From the NCBI RefSeq assembly GCF_011090165.1, contig NZ_JAADJT010000013.1:173281-237280 (forward strand): a DNA stretch of 64,000 nucleotides, given 5' to 3'. The first letter of the stretch is position 1. Every line of letters starts with the position of its first letter. A program made the translations under genes and the position numbers. Under the pieces are notes generated by a model. It did not search any database. It saw only the letters and a program-made list of their open reading frames with translations, and was not told the origin of the DNA. Shown here piece by piece: positions 9,234-17,706 of this stretch. Source of the DNA: Duganella aceris. Lineage in GTDB: Bacteria; Pseudomonadota; Gammaproteobacteria; Burkholderiales; Burkholderiaceae_D.

Positions 9234-11033
9234 ATGATTCGTTCCGCAATACTGCTTGCCTTTGCCGCCACTTCCTCCGCCGCCGCGCTGGCCGCCGCGC
9301 CGTCCGCCTCGCCTTCCGCCTCGCCTTCCTCCTCGTCGCTGAGCACCGTCTCCGAACGCTCCGGCTTCCAGAGCACCGGCCGCTACGCCGAAGTGGTCGA
9401 CCTGTGCGCGCGCTTCCAGAAGGCGTATCCGAAACAGGTGCGCTGCTTCGAATTCGGCCGCACGCCGGAAGGCCGGCCGATGCTGGCGCTGGCCGTGTCG
9501 CGCACCGGCGCGCTGACCGCCGAGCAGGCGAAGAAGAAGGGCGTGCCTGTGATGCTGATCCAGGGCGGCATCCACGCCGGCGAGATCGACGGCAAGGACG
9601 CCGGCTTCCTGGCGCTGCGCGAGGCGCTGGAGAACAAGGCGGCGCCGGGCGCGCTGGACCAGCAGGTGCTGTTGTTCGTCCCGGTGTTCAACGTCGACGG
9701 CCATGAGCGCTTCGGCAAATACAACCGTCCGAACCAGCGCGGCCCGGTGGAAATGGGCTGGCGCACCACGGCGCAGAACTTCAACCTGAACCGCGACTAC
9801 GTCAAGGCCGACGCGCCCGAGATGCAGGCCATGCTGGCGCTGGTCAACGCTTGGGATCCGCTGGCCTACGTCGACCTGCACGTGACCGACGGCGCCAAGT
9901 TCCAGCCCGACGTCTCGATCCAGGTCGAGCCGGTGCACGGCGGCGACGAGGAACTGAAGCGCGCCGGCAGCGCGCTGCAAAGCGCCGTGATGGCGGACCT
10001 GAAGGCGCAGGGTTCCGATCCGAAGCCGTACTACATCTCCTTCGACAAGGAGGACGATCCGACCTCCGGCTTCGTCGACAGCATGTCGACGCCGCGCTTC
10101 TCGACCGGCTACTTCCCGATGCGTAACCGCTTCGCGATGCTGGTCGAGACCCATTCGTGGAAGGATTACCCGACCCGCGTGCGCATCACCCGCAACACCA
10201 TCGTCTCGCTGCTGTCGCAGGTCGCCGCGCACGGCAAGGAATGGCAGAAGCTGACGCGCGACGCCGACGCGCGCGCGGTGGCCATGGGCGGCGCCGATTT
10301 TCCGCTCAGCTACCGCACCACCTTCAACGCCAAGAGCATTCAGTTCCCCGGCTATGAATACACGCGCGGCTACTCGGAAATCTCGGGCGGCCTGATGACG
10401 CACTACGACGAGAGCAAGCCGCAGATGTGGACCGTGCCGTTGCGCGACGAAGTGGTGCCGGACTATAAGGTGGCGGCGCCGCGCGGCGGCTATGTGATCC
10501 CGGCGGCGTTCGCGGCGCAGGTGGGCGCGAAGCTGAAGCAGCACGGTATCAGCTTCAAGACCATCGGCGCCGACCAGATGTCGGCCGAAGTCGAGACCTT
10601 CCGCGCCACCAAGACCAAGTTCGGCACGCAGTCGTTCGAGGGCCATCAGGCGCTGGCGGTGGAGGGCGAGTGGGCGCGCGAGCGGCGCAGCCTGGTGCAG
10701 GGCGCGTTGTTCGTGCCGATCGCGCAACCGAAGGCGCGGCTGGTGATGACGATGCTGGAGCCGCGCGGCGCCGATAGCCTGCTGGCCTGGGGCGTGTTCA
10801 ACAACGCCTTCGAGCGCAAGGAGTACATGGAGGATTACGTGGCGGAGGAGGTCGCGCGCGATCAGCTGGAAACCGATCCGGCGCTGCGTGCGGAGTTCCA
10901 GAAAAAGGTCGACACGGACGCGGAGTTCAACAAGACGCCGGCCAAGCGGCTGGAGTTCTTCGCTAAGCGCCACTCGTCGTGGGACGAGCGCTACAACCTG
11001 TATCCGGTGATGCGCACCGCGCAGAAGTTCTAA
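9234..11033 (+). CDS. M14 family zinc carboxypeptidase, secreted
   Basis: 599 residues with a signal peptide (about 1-22, ending ALAAAPS) and a short Ser/Pro/Ala-rich linker. The zinc site fits His114 and Glu117 in GGIHAGEIDG, with His216 in YVDLHVTDG. NFNLNRDY near residue 180 supplies the expected Asn-Arg substrate-binding motif. The C-terminal third is outside the minimal catalytic domain. It probably trims peptides in the periplasm or outside the cell. A hairpin (CCGATGCC/GGCATCGG, 9184-9205) lies between it and the S41 gene, and TATAAT at 9167 may give it its own promoter. A bidirectional terminator follows. Confidence 0.88.
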   Translation: MIRSAILLAFAATSSAAALAAAPSASPSASPSSSSLSTVSERSGFQSTGRYAEVVDLCARFQKAYPKQVRCFEFGRTPEGRPMLALAVSRTGALTAEQAKKKGVPVMLIQGGIHAGEIDGKDAGFLALREALENKAAPGALDQQVLLFVPVFNVDGHERFGKYNRPNQRGPVEMGWRTTAQNFNLNRDYVKADAPEMQAMLALVNAWDPLAYVDLHVTDGAKFQPDVSIQVEPVHGGDEELKRAGSALQSAVMADLKAQGSDPKPYYISFDKEDDPTSGFVDSMSTPRFSTGYFPMRNRFAMLVETHSWKDYPTRVRITRNTIVSLLSQVAAHGKEWQKLTRDADARAVAMGGADFPLSYRTTFNAKSIQFPGYEYTRGYSEISGGLMTHYDESKPQMWTVPLRDEVVPDYKVAAPRGGYVIPAAFAAQVGAKLKQHGISFKTIGADQMSAEVETFRATKTKFGTQSFEGHQALAVEGEWARERRSLVQGALFVPIAQPKARLVMTMLEPRGADSLLAWGVFNNAFERKEYMEDYVAEEVARDQLETDPALRAEFQKKVDTDAEFNKTPAKRLEFFAKRHSSWDERYNLYPVMRTAQKF

Positions 11034-11036
11034 GTT

Positions 11037-11065
11037 GAAAACGGGCCTTGCGGCCCGTTTTTGTT
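11037..11065. terminator. Terminator between convergent genes
   Basis: The stem ACGGGCC/GGCCCGT with loop TTGC has A residues on its left and T residues on its right. It can terminate both the M14 gene from the left and the 115-residue hypothetical gene from the right, and fills the gap between the two stop codons. Confidence 0.85.
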
Positions 11066-11413
11066 TTACAGCGCGGGGCTGGACTTGCCGGCCTGCTTGG
11101 CGGCCATCTGCTCGTCCATCTGCTGCTTCATGATCTCGGCGATCTTGGCGGTGACGGCGGCCTGCTGTTCCGGCGACATGGCGTCGAATTCGGCCTGGGT
11201 GATGCCCATGCTTTTCATGATGGATGCCGCCATGCGCTGGGCCGGCGTCATCTTCATGTACTGCTCCAGCTGCGACGCCGACTCCGACTGCTTGACTTCG
11301 GCGTGCTTCAGCATCGAGGCGAAATCGGCGCCGTCGCCGTCGCCGTTCTTCTTCGGCGCGAACTTGGCCAGCGTCGCTTCGGTCAGCATCTTGTTTTCGA
11401 TCTTCAGGTTCAT
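11066..11413 (-). CDS. Hypothetical protein, Met/Gln-rich, helical
   Basis: 115 residues with no signal peptide or membrane segment. The sequence is strongly helical and rich in Met, Gln, Ala and Lys, with the segments MTPAQRMAASIMKSMGITQ and a C-terminal KIAEIMKQQMDEQMAAKQ. I do not recognise a domain. The start is secure because AAAGGAG lies seven bases upstream of the ATG. It is the last gene of the leftward SDR-folB-ttcA run, 58 bp after ttcA, and ends at a terminator. It may be a lineage-restricted small protein; no function is proposed. Confidence 0.75.
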   Translation of the reverse strand: MNLKIENKMLTEATLAKFAPKKNGDGDGADFASMLKHAEVKQSESASQLEQYMKMTPAQRMAASIMKSMGITQAEFDAMSPEQQAAVTAKIAEIMKQQMDEQMAAKQAGKSSPAL

Positions 11414-11471
11414 GACTACTCCTTTACCCTGGTTGTTGGAGCAGCATTCTAGCCGGGGGCGAAGGAAGCGG

Positions 11472-12389
11472 TCACTGCCCCCGTTGGAGGGGGATGATGC
11501 CGGGCACCGTGGCCGGCGTCGAGCATGGCTCTTCGTCGAAGGCGATGTCGCCCAGCGGGTTGGCCTGGCCGTCGGCCTTGATGTCCTTGAAGCCGAACAG
11601 GTCGCGGTCCATCAGGTGCGACGGCACCACCGTCGACAGCGAGGAGAAGATGCTCTCGACGCGGCCGGGGAATTTCTTTTCCCATTCGCGCATCAGGCCC
11701 TTGATCTGCTTGCGCTGCAGGTTCTCCTGCGAGCCGCACAGGTCGCACGGGATGATCGGGAAGCCTTTGACTTCGGCGTAGCGTTCGCTGTCTTCTTCCT
11801 TCACGTAGGCCAGCGGGCGGATCACCATGTGCTTGCCGTCGTCCGACACCAGCTTGGCCGGCATGGCTTTCAGCTTCCCGCCGAAGAACATGTTCAGGAA
11901 GAAGGTCTCGAGGATGTCGTCGCGGTGGTGGCCGAGCGCGATCTTGTTGCAGCCCAGTTCATCGGCGACGCGGTACAGGATGCCGCGGCGCAGGCGCGAG
12001 CACAGCGAGCAGGTGGTCTTCCCTTCCGGGATCAGGCGCTTGACGATGCTGTAGGTGTCCTGGTTCTCGATGTGGAACGGGATGCCCAGTTTTTCCAGGT
12101 AGGCCGGCAGGATGTGGTCCGGGAAGTTGGGCTGCTTCTGGTCCAGGTTGACGGCGATGAGCTCGAAGTTGATCGGCGCGCGTTCGCGCAGCGTCATCAG
12201 GATGTCCAGCAGCGCGTAGGAGTCCTTGCCGCCGGAGAGGCAGACCATGACCTTGTCGCCGTCCTCGATCATGTTGAAATCGCCGATGGCCTGGCCGACC
12301 AGGCGGCACAGCCGCTTGTGCAGCTTGTTGTTCTCCAGGGCGATCTTTTCGGCCGCCTTGGCGCCCACGTTTTCCAATACTGCGCTCAT
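11472..12389 (-). CDS. ttcA: tRNA 2-thiocytidine(32) synthetase TtcA
   Basis: 305-residue ATP- and Fe-S-dependent enzyme that thiolates C32 of certain tRNAs. The PP-loop SGGKDSYALLD (near residue 52) binds ATP. Two CxxC pairs, CSLCSR near residue 128 and CDLCGSQ near residue 219, are the family's cluster and catalytic cysteines. It overlaps folB by four bases (ATGA), with AAGGA placed inside folB, so translation is likely coupled. Length and motifs match the family. Confidence 0.96.
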   Translation of the reverse strand: MSAVLENVGAKAAEKIALENNKLHKRLCRLVGQAIGDFNMIEDGDKVMVCLSGGKDSYALLDILMTLRERAPINFELIAVNLDQKQPNFPDHILPAYLEKLGIPFHIENQDTYSIVKRLIPEGKTTCSLCSRLRRGILYRVADELGCNKIALGHHRDDILETFFLNMFFGGKLKAMPAKLVSDDGKHMVIRPLAYVKEEDSERYAEVKGFPIIPCDLCGSQENLQRKQIKGLMREWEKKFPGRVESIFSSLSTVVPSHLMDRDLFGFKDIKADGQANPLGDIAFDEEPCSTPATVPGIIPLQRGQ

Positions 12390-12784
12390 ACATTGTCCTT
12401 GATCTTGAATACTTCAACGCCGACGCCTTCGCAGTCGGGATACACGTCCGGCTTCATGGTCGAGACGCGGGCGGCGCGCACGCGCGGATGCTCCAGCATC
12501 GAACGCACGATGTCGTCGCACAGCGTCTCCTGCAAGTGCACGTGGCCTTGCGACATGCGCTTGGCGATGGTGTCGCGCATGAAATCGTAGTCCACCACTT
12601 CCTCCAGCTGGTCGTGGGTCGGCGACGACACCGCCAGCGGGATGTACAGGTCGACGTTGATCAGCAGGCGCTGCTCGCCCTTTTTCTCGAACTCGTAGAC
12701 GCCGATGTTGATCAGGACTTCGTAGTTGCGCAGGAACAGGCGGCGACAGTCGTTCAGTTGCGGGTGGATCAGGGCGGACAACAT
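12386..12784 (-). CDS. folB: Dihydroneopterin aldolase
   Basis: 132-residue folate biosynthesis enzyme that cleaves 7,8-dihydroneopterin to 6-hydroxymethyl-dihydropterin. The family signatures NYEVLINIGVYEFEKKGEQR and VVDYDFMRDTI are present near residues 20-70. It is preceded by the SDR/pteridine-reductase-like gene (25 bp gap) and overlaps ttcA by four bases. The first in-frame ATG at 12784 lacks a strong Shine-Dalgarno sequence, so the exact N-terminus is less sure than the identity. Confidence 0.94.
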   Translation of the reverse strand: MLSALIHPQLNDCRRLFLRNYEVLINIGVYEFEKKGEQRLLINVDLYIPLAVSSPTHDQLEEVVDYDFMRDTIAKRMSQGHVHLQETLCDDIVRSMLEHPRVRAARVSTMKPDVYPDCEGVGVEVFKIKDNV

Positions 12785-12809
12785 GGAGGATTACCTTTTT
12801 CGTTTAAAT

Positions 12810-13595
12810 TTATTTGGTCAGGAACATCACGTCGCGCGGCAGCGGCACCAGGTGCTGGCCGCCGTCGACCAGCAGCGTGGTGCCGGTCAGGGCGCGCGCC
12901 GAGGCGGCGTAGACCACGCTGTCGGCGATGTCTTCGGGGGTGCTGGAACGGCCCAGCGGCGTTTGCCGGTGCGCGTCGGCGAATCCGGCCTCGGTCTGGT
13001 CGCCGGACACCATGGTGATGCCCGGCGCGATGCCGACCACCCGCACCGTCGGCGCCAGCTGCTGCGCCAGCATCGTGGTGGCGGTCTGCAGCGCCGCCTT
13101 GGACAGGGTGTACGACAAAAAATCAGGATTGAGATTGTACAGTTTCTGGTCGAGCAAATTGATCACCACCGCTTGCGCGTCCGGCGCGGTGGCCGCGTGC
13201 AGCGCCTGCGCCAGCAGGATGGGCGCGGCGACGTTGGCGCGCATGTGGGCGTCCAGCCTGGCCGCGCTGAAGTCGGTGGCGCTGTCGTAATCGAACAGCG
13301 AGGCGTTGTTGACCACGCAGCGCACCGCGCCCAGCGCCGCCTCGGCGCGCGGCAGCAGCGCGCGCACCGCCGCCTCGTCGGCCAGCTCGCATTGCAGCGC
13401 CACGGCGCGGCGGCCCAGCGCGGCGATCTCCTCGACCACGCGCAAGGCCTCGGCCCCGGAGGCGCGGTAGTGCACCGCCACGTCCCAGCCGGCGCGCGCC
13501 AGCCCGAGCGCGATGGCGCGGCCGATGCGGCGCCCGGCGCCGGTGACCAGCGCGACGCGCGCGCCGGGTGTCTGATTGTCCTGTGCTGTCATCAT
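12810..13595 (-). CDS. SDR family oxidoreductase, FolM/pteridine-reductase-like
   Basis: 261-residue short-chain dehydrogenase/reductase. The cofactor loop is TGAGRRIGRAIA; an Arg in this loop is the hallmark of the pteridine reductase/FolM group. NNASLF follows near residue 105, and the catalytic Tyr-x-x-x-Lys is YTLSK near residue 159. Linkage to folB supports dihydropteridine or dihydromonapterin reduction, but a generic SDR role is not excluded. It heads the leftward folB-ttcA run and is divergent from the MidA-like gene by only 24 bp. Confidence 0.85.
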   Translation of the reverse strand: MMTAQDNQTPGARVALVTGAGRRIGRAIALGLARAGWDVAVHYRASGAEALRVVEEIAALGRRAVALQCELADEAAVRALLPRAEAALGAVRCVVNNASLFDYDSATDFSAARLDAHMRANVAAPILLAQALHAATAPDAQAVVINLLDQKLYNLNPDFLSYTLSKAALQTATTMLAQQLAPTVRVVGIAPGITMVSGDQTEAGFADAHRQTPLGRSSTPEDIADSVVYAASARALTGTTLLVDGGQHLVPLPRDVMFLTK

Positions 13596-13607
13596 GTTCG
13601 TCTTGGA

Positions 13608-13613
13608 TATAAT
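13608..13613 (+). promoter_or_regulatory. -10 element placed to give a leaderless methyltransferase mRNA
   Basis: TATAAT ends six bases before the ATG at 13620. The 24-bp space between divergent starts leaves little room for a leader. No Shine-Dalgarno sequence precedes the ATG, and the -35 region lies inside the SDR coding sequence and is weak. The spacing matches the element at 7536. Confidence 0.5.
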
Positions 13614-13619
13614 GCCGGT

Positions 13620-14771
13620 ATGTCCCTACCCGTACCTTCTAGCGACGCGCTGGCCGCGTCCCACGCCCTGCAGCGCCTGATCGCCGCCGACATCGAACGC
13701 CATGCGGGCGCCATTTCCTTCGCCCGCTTCATGGAGCTGGCGCTGTACGCGCCCGATCTGGGCTACTACAGCGGCGGCTCCGCCAAGCTGGGAAAAGATG
13801 GCGATTTCACCACGGCGCCGGAACTGACGCCGCTGTTCGGCGCGGCGCTGGCGCGGGTTGCAGCCGCTATTATCGCCCAAAGCGCGCCGCGCATCCTCGA
13901 ATTCGGCGCCGGCACCGGCAAGCTGGCGTTCGACATCCTGACCGAGCTGGCCGCGGCCGGCGTCCGCGTCGAGCGTTACAGCATCGTCGAACTGTCCGGC
14001 GAACTGCGCGCGCGGCAGCGGGAAAAGCTGCGCGACTTCCCGCAGGTGGAGTGGCTGGACGCCTTCCCGGACGCCTTCGACGGCGTCGTTTTCGGCAACG
14101 AGGTGCTGGACGCGATGCCGGTGCAGCTGGTCACCAAACATCCCGAAGGCTGGCAGGAATTGCAGGTGACGGTGCGCGACGGGCGCTTCGCCTACCTGGA
14201 GACGCCGGCCGACGCCGGGTTGCTGGCGCAGATCGCGCGCCAGATCGGCGCCGACGAGCAGCTGCCGGTCGGCTACGTGACCGAGGTGCACGGCGTGGCC
14301 TGCGGCTTCATGGCCACCCTGAGCCGCATGTTGCGCAACGGCGGCGCCAACGCCGCCTTCCTGTTCGACTACGGCTTCCCGGGCCATGAATATTATCTGG
14401 ACCTGCGCGCCACCGGCACGCTGATGTGCCACTACCGCCACCACGCGCACGCCGACCCGTTCTATTACCCGGGCCTGCAGGACATCACCGCCCACGTCGA
14501 CTTCACGGCGATGGCGCTGGCGGCGCAGGACGCGGGCGTCGAGGTGCTGGGCTATCTGAACCAGTCCGGCTTCCTGATCGGCGCCGGCATCGGCGAGCTG
14601 CTGCTGCGCACCGACCCGTCCGACGTCAAGGCCTACCTGCCGCAGGCGAGCGCGCTGCAAAAGCTGGTGTCGCCGGCCGAGATGGGCGAATTGTTCAAAG
14701 TGCTGGCGATCGGCAAGCATGTCGCGCTGCCGGACGCCATCGCCATGCAGGATCGCAGCCACCGGCTGTAG
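13620..14771 (+). CDS. Class I SAM-dependent methyltransferase, MidA/NDUFAF7 (DUF185) family
   Basis: 383 residues. The N-terminal block, with ISFARFMELALYAPDLGYY, is diagnostic of the NDUFAF7/MidA family. Motif I, ILEFGAGTGKLAFDIL, lies near residue 97, and GNEVLDAMPVQL near residue 158 is also conserved. In mitochondria the homologue methylates an Arg of a complex I subunit; the bacterial substrate is not established. I start at 13620 because the family N-terminus begins there; the open frame runs upstream to 12726 antisense to folB and the SDR and is not coding. Confidence 0.9.
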   Translation: MSLPVPSSDALAASHALQRLIAADIERHAGAISFARFMELALYAPDLGYYSGGSAKLGKDGDFTTAPELTPLFGAALARVAAAIIAQSAPRILEFGAGTGKLAFDILTELAAAGVRVERYSIVELSGELRARQREKLRDFPQVEWLDAFPDAFDGVVFGNEVLDAMPVQLVTKHPEGWQELQVTVRDGRFAYLETPADAGLLAQIARQIGADEQLPVGYVTEVHGVACGFMATLSRMLRNGGANAAFLFDYGFPGHEYYLDLRATGTLMCHYRHHAHADPFYYPGLQDITAHVDFTAMALAAQDAGVEVLGYLNQSGFLIGAGIGELLLRTDPSDVKAYLPQASALQKLVSPAEMGELFKVLAIGKHVALPDAIAMQDRSHRL

Positions 14772-14877
14772 ACGGAATGTCACAGTAGATCGAATAGCAA
14801 GTCGATTCCGCGCCTGATCGCCGGCTTGCGCCGGCCAAGATCGGCTATGATGACTGATTCTGCGTCGATATCCTGCT

Positions 14878-15906
14878 ATGGCCAAGATCCACACTCACTA
14901 TGACAATCTGAAGGTGTCGCGTATGGCGCCGCAGGAGGTCATACGTGCCGCCTACAAGGCCCTCAGCCAAAAATACCACCCCGACAAGAATCCCGGGGAT
15001 GAGAAGGCCGCGCGCATCATGGCCATCCTCAACAGCGCCTACGACACCCTGTCCGACACCCAGCGCCGCAAGGAGCACGACGAGTGGATCGCCGCCGAGG
15101 AGTGGGAGATCGAGTGGCTGGAGAGCACCCGCCACGAGGACGGCCAGCGCGGCGACAAGCACCGCCACGATGGCCCGGACCGCGCCTGGCATCCGGAGCA
15201 CGTCGACGACGCGCCGCGCCGGCCGCGTCCCGGGCGCGACTGGCGCTGGTGGGGCGGCCTGGCCGCCTGCCTGGCGCTGGGCTGGGCCGCCGGCGTGACC
15301 ATGATGAACGAGCCGCGCATGCTGTCGATGGTGACGGCGGCGTGGGGCGGCAAGACCGGCATCGACGCCAACGCGGCGCAGCCGGCGCGCGGCGGCGCCC
15401 GCGACGAGGCCCAGCCCGATCCGCGTCCGGATCCGAAGAGCGCGCTGCGCGACGGCTGGGCCGCGAGCCGTGCCGACGCCGACGCCAAGCCGGCGCCGGT
15501 CAAGGTGGTGACCTTGTCGCAGGTGGTGCTGCCGAACGCCGGCGCCGAATGCGACAGCGAAACCCAGACGCTGGTGGCGCCCAACGGCGAGCCGTGGCCG
15601 ACGCAATCCGGCTACATCGAGGGCTTCCCGGTCGGCAACCGCGGCGACGACATGGCGCTGACGCTGGACAACGCCGGCAACGCCTCGGCGGTGTTCATCA
15701 AGGTGTACGACATGGACCGCCATTCCAACGTGCGCTACGCCTTCGTGCAGGCGCACGACAAGCTGCTGGTCGACAAGCTGATCAACGGCAAATACGAGAT
15801 CCGCTACCAGAACCTGAACGCCGGCGCCAACCCGGCCGGCTGCGGCGGCGCCAACCGCACGGCGGCGGCCGGCGCCGAGGCCGGCGCTACGCCGGCGAGC
15901 AACTAG
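14878..15906 (+). CDS. Membrane-anchored J-domain protein
   Basis: 342 residues. An N-terminal DnaJ domain (about 5-70) has the essential His-Pro-Asp in KYHPDKNPGDEKAARI. An acidic/basic linker and a single hydrophobic segment, WWGGLAACLALGWAAGVTMM (about 122-142), follow. A disordered Ala/Asp-rich stretch leads to a C-terminal beta-rich region (about 205-320) with one Cys near each end. It should recruit DnaK to the inner membrane, with the C-terminal domain in the periplasm. There is no Gly/Phe region or zinc finger, so it is a type III J protein. The C-terminal domain is not one I recognise. Confidence 0.85.
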   Translation: MAKIHTHYDNLKVSRMAPQEVIRAAYKALSQKYHPDKNPGDEKAARIMAILNSAYDTLSDTQRRKEHDEWIAAEEWEIEWLESTRHEDGQRGDKHRHDGPDRAWHPEHVDDAPRRPRPGRDWRWWGGLAACLALGWAAGVTMMNEPRMLSMVTAAWGGKTGIDANAAQPARGGARDEAQPDPRPDPKSALRDGWAASRADADAKPAPVKVVTLSQVVLPNAGAECDSETQTLVAPNGEPWPTQSGYIEGFPVGNRGDDMALTLDNAGNASAVFIKVYDMDRHSNVRYAFVQAHDKLLVDKLINGKYEIRYQNLNAGANPAGCGGANRTAAAGAEAGATPASN

Positions 15907-15962
15907 CCAAAGTGTCCTGATGTAAAAACTTGTGGCAGTGTTGCTATCAATTCTTAAGGGGG

Positions 15963-15991
15963 TTGTCACCGCTGGGGAATCTGATTATGCT
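15963..15991 (+). promoter_or_regulatory. Sigma70-type promoter of the HD-GYP response regulator
   Basis: TTGTCA (15963-15968) and TATGCT (15986-15991) are separated by exactly 17 bp. Initiation near 15998 gives a leader of about 35 nt containing AGGAG at 16021. Confidence 0.7.
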
Positions 15992-16032
15992 AGGTCAATG
16001 CGGGCCACGGGCGCCCCTCCAGGAGATTGCGT

Positions 16033-17616
16033 ATGACCGATTCCACCCCCTCTGACGACAACTGGCTGATCGACGAAGACGAAGAGGAAGTCGTGGCCGG
16101 AGGTCTGGGGGCGCCGGACACGCGCTCGTGGCGGGTGTTGATCGTCGACGACGACGTCGACGTGCACGCCGTGACCCGGCTGGCGCTGCGCAACGTCAGC
16201 TTCAAGGGCCGCGAGCTGGAACTGTTCTCCGCCTACAGCGGGCGCGAGGCCTACGACATCCTGCGCGACACGCCGGACGTGGCGCTGGTGCTGCTGGACG
16301 TGGTGATGGAGACCGACGACGCCGGCCTGATCCTGGCGCGGCGCATCCGCGAGGAGCTGCACAATTCGATCGTACGGGTGGTGCTGCGCACCGGCCAGCC
16401 GGGCCAGGCGCCGGAGCAGCGCGTGATCATCGAATACGACATCAACGACTACAAGGCCAAGACCGAGCTGACCACGCAGAAGCTGTTCACCACGGTGATC
16501 TCGGCGCTGCGCGCCTACGAGAGCCTGAACATGCTGGAGCGCAGCCGCATCGGGCTGGGCAAGATCCTGGCCGGCGCCACCAATCTGTACCAGATCCACT
16601 CGCTGCGCGAATTCGCCTCGGGCGTGCTGAACCAGGTCAGCGCCATCCTCGACGTCGGCTCCGACGGCGTGCTGTGCCTGATGCAGGGCGACACCGGCGT
16701 CACCAGCGTGGTGGCGGCCACCGGCGGCTACGCCCAGCTGAGCGAGTCGGAGCTGATGCCGACCGCGCACCCGCTGTGGCCGACCATCGCCAAGGCCTTC
16801 GCCGAAAAGAAAAGCCAGTTCGAGCATCCGGCCAACGTGCTGTTCATCCACACCCAGGAAAACCGCGAGGTGGCGATTTCAGTGACGCCGCCGTGGCCGC
16901 TGGCGCAGATCCAGCGCGACCTGCTGGAGGTGTTCTGCCAGCGCATCGCGGCCGCGTTCGACAACCTGTACATGTTCGGGCAGTTGCGCAAGGCGCAGGA
17001 GGCGACCGTGGTGGCGCTGGCCGACCTGGCCGAGTTCCGCGACAGCGGCACCGGCGGCCATGTGCGGCGGGTGCAGATGCTGTCGTCGTCGCTGGCCAAC
17101 CGGCTGGCCGCGCGCGGCGCCTATCCGGAGCAGATCACGCCGCAGCTGCTGGAGATGATCGGCCTGGCGTCGATCCTGCACGATGTCGGCAAGGTGGCGA
17201 CGCCGGACCACATCCTGCTCAAGCCGGGCATCCACACGCCGGAGGAGCGGGCCGAGATGCAGACCCACGCGGCGGTGGGCAAATCGATCCTGGAGCGCGC
17301 CGCCAACATGGTCGACGGCGTCAGCTACCTGACCTACGGCGCCGAGATCGCCGGCGGCCATCACGAGCACTACGACGGCAACGGCTATCCAAACCAGCTG
17401 AAGGGCAACGAGATTCCGATTTCGGCGCGCATCGTGGCGGTGATCGACGTGTTCGACTCGCTGCTGCACGAGCGTCCGTACAAGGAACCGTGGCCGCACA
17501 CCGAGGTGATGAGCTACATCACCGAGCGCGCCGGCAAGCAGTTCGACCCCGAGGTGGTGGCCGCGCTGCTGGACCTGATCGAGCGCGACCCGAGCATCGG
17601 CCGCACCCCCGATTAA
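16033..17616 (+). CDS. Response regulator with DUF3369 and HD-GYP phosphodiesterase domains
   Basis: 527 residues. An N-terminal receiver domain (about 35-160) has acidic pair VDDDVDVH and phospho-acceptor in LLDVVM. A DUF3369 module (about 165-310) follows, then an HD-GYP domain (about 330-520) with LHDVGK and the complete signature HHEHYDGNGYP. HD-GYP enzymes hydrolyse cyclic-di-GMP to pGpG/GMP. The start has AGGAG seven bases upstream; the in-frame ATG at 16027 is rejected because it overlaps that site. No histidine kinase is adjacent. It converges on a GGDEF/EAL gene across a long palindrome. Confidence 0.93.
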   Translation: MTDSTPSDDNWLIDEDEEEVVAGGLGAPDTRSWRVLIVDDDVDVHAVTRLALRNVSFKGRELELFSAYSGREAYDILRDTPDVALVLLDVVMETDDAGLILARRIREELHNSIVRVVLRTGQPGQAPEQRVIIEYDINDYKAKTELTTQKLFTTVISALRAYESLNMLERSRIGLGKILAGATNLYQIHSLREFASGVLNQVSAILDVGSDGVLCLMQGDTGVTSVVAATGGYAQLSESELMPTAHPLWPTIAKAFAEKKSQFEHPANVLFIHTQENREVAISVTPPWPLAQIQRDLLEVFCQRIAAAFDNLYMFGQLRKAQEATVVALADLAEFRDSGTGGHVRRVQMLSSSLANRLAARGAYPEQITPQLLEMIGLASILHDVGKVATPDHILLKPGIHTPEERAEMQTHAAVGKSILERAANMVDGVSYLTYGAEIAGGHHEHYDGNGYPNQLKGNEIPISARIVAVIDVFDSLLHERPYKEPWPHTEVMSYITERAGKQFDPEVVAALLDLIERDPSIGRTPD

Positions 17617-17620
17617 ACAG

Positions 17621-17705
17621 CGGTGTCAGTGCCGACATTCGGACACGAGCTGTGCCGTAGCGGCGCTACGGCACAGCTCGTGTCCGAATGTCGGCACTGA
17701 CACCG
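17621..17705. repeat. Perfect 85-bp palindrome (42-bp arms) between convergent c-di-GMP genes
   Basis: Arms 17621-17662 and 17664-17705 are exact reverse complements around one central base. They begin CGGTGTCAGTGCC and end GGCACTGACACCG. There is no T-run on either side, so it is not a classic terminator, but an RNA hairpin of this size would block read-through both ways. The terminal GGTGTCAG/CTGACACC recurs (with one change) in the element at 25255-25301, suggesting a dispersed REP-like family. The right arm enters the first stop-proximal bases of the GGDEF/EAL gene's flank, two bases short of its stop codon. Confidence 0.95.
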
Positions 17706-17706
17706 G

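Noticed and set aside
12726..13619. Extended N-terminus of the MidA-like frame up to 12726
   Set aside because: This stretch is antisense to folB and the SDR gene and has no family similarity; the family N-terminus begins at 13620.
14817..14835. Hairpin GCCGGC/GCCGGC after the MidA-like gene as a terminator
   Set aside because: No T-run follows and the stem is short; such GC palindromes are common in this sequence by chance.
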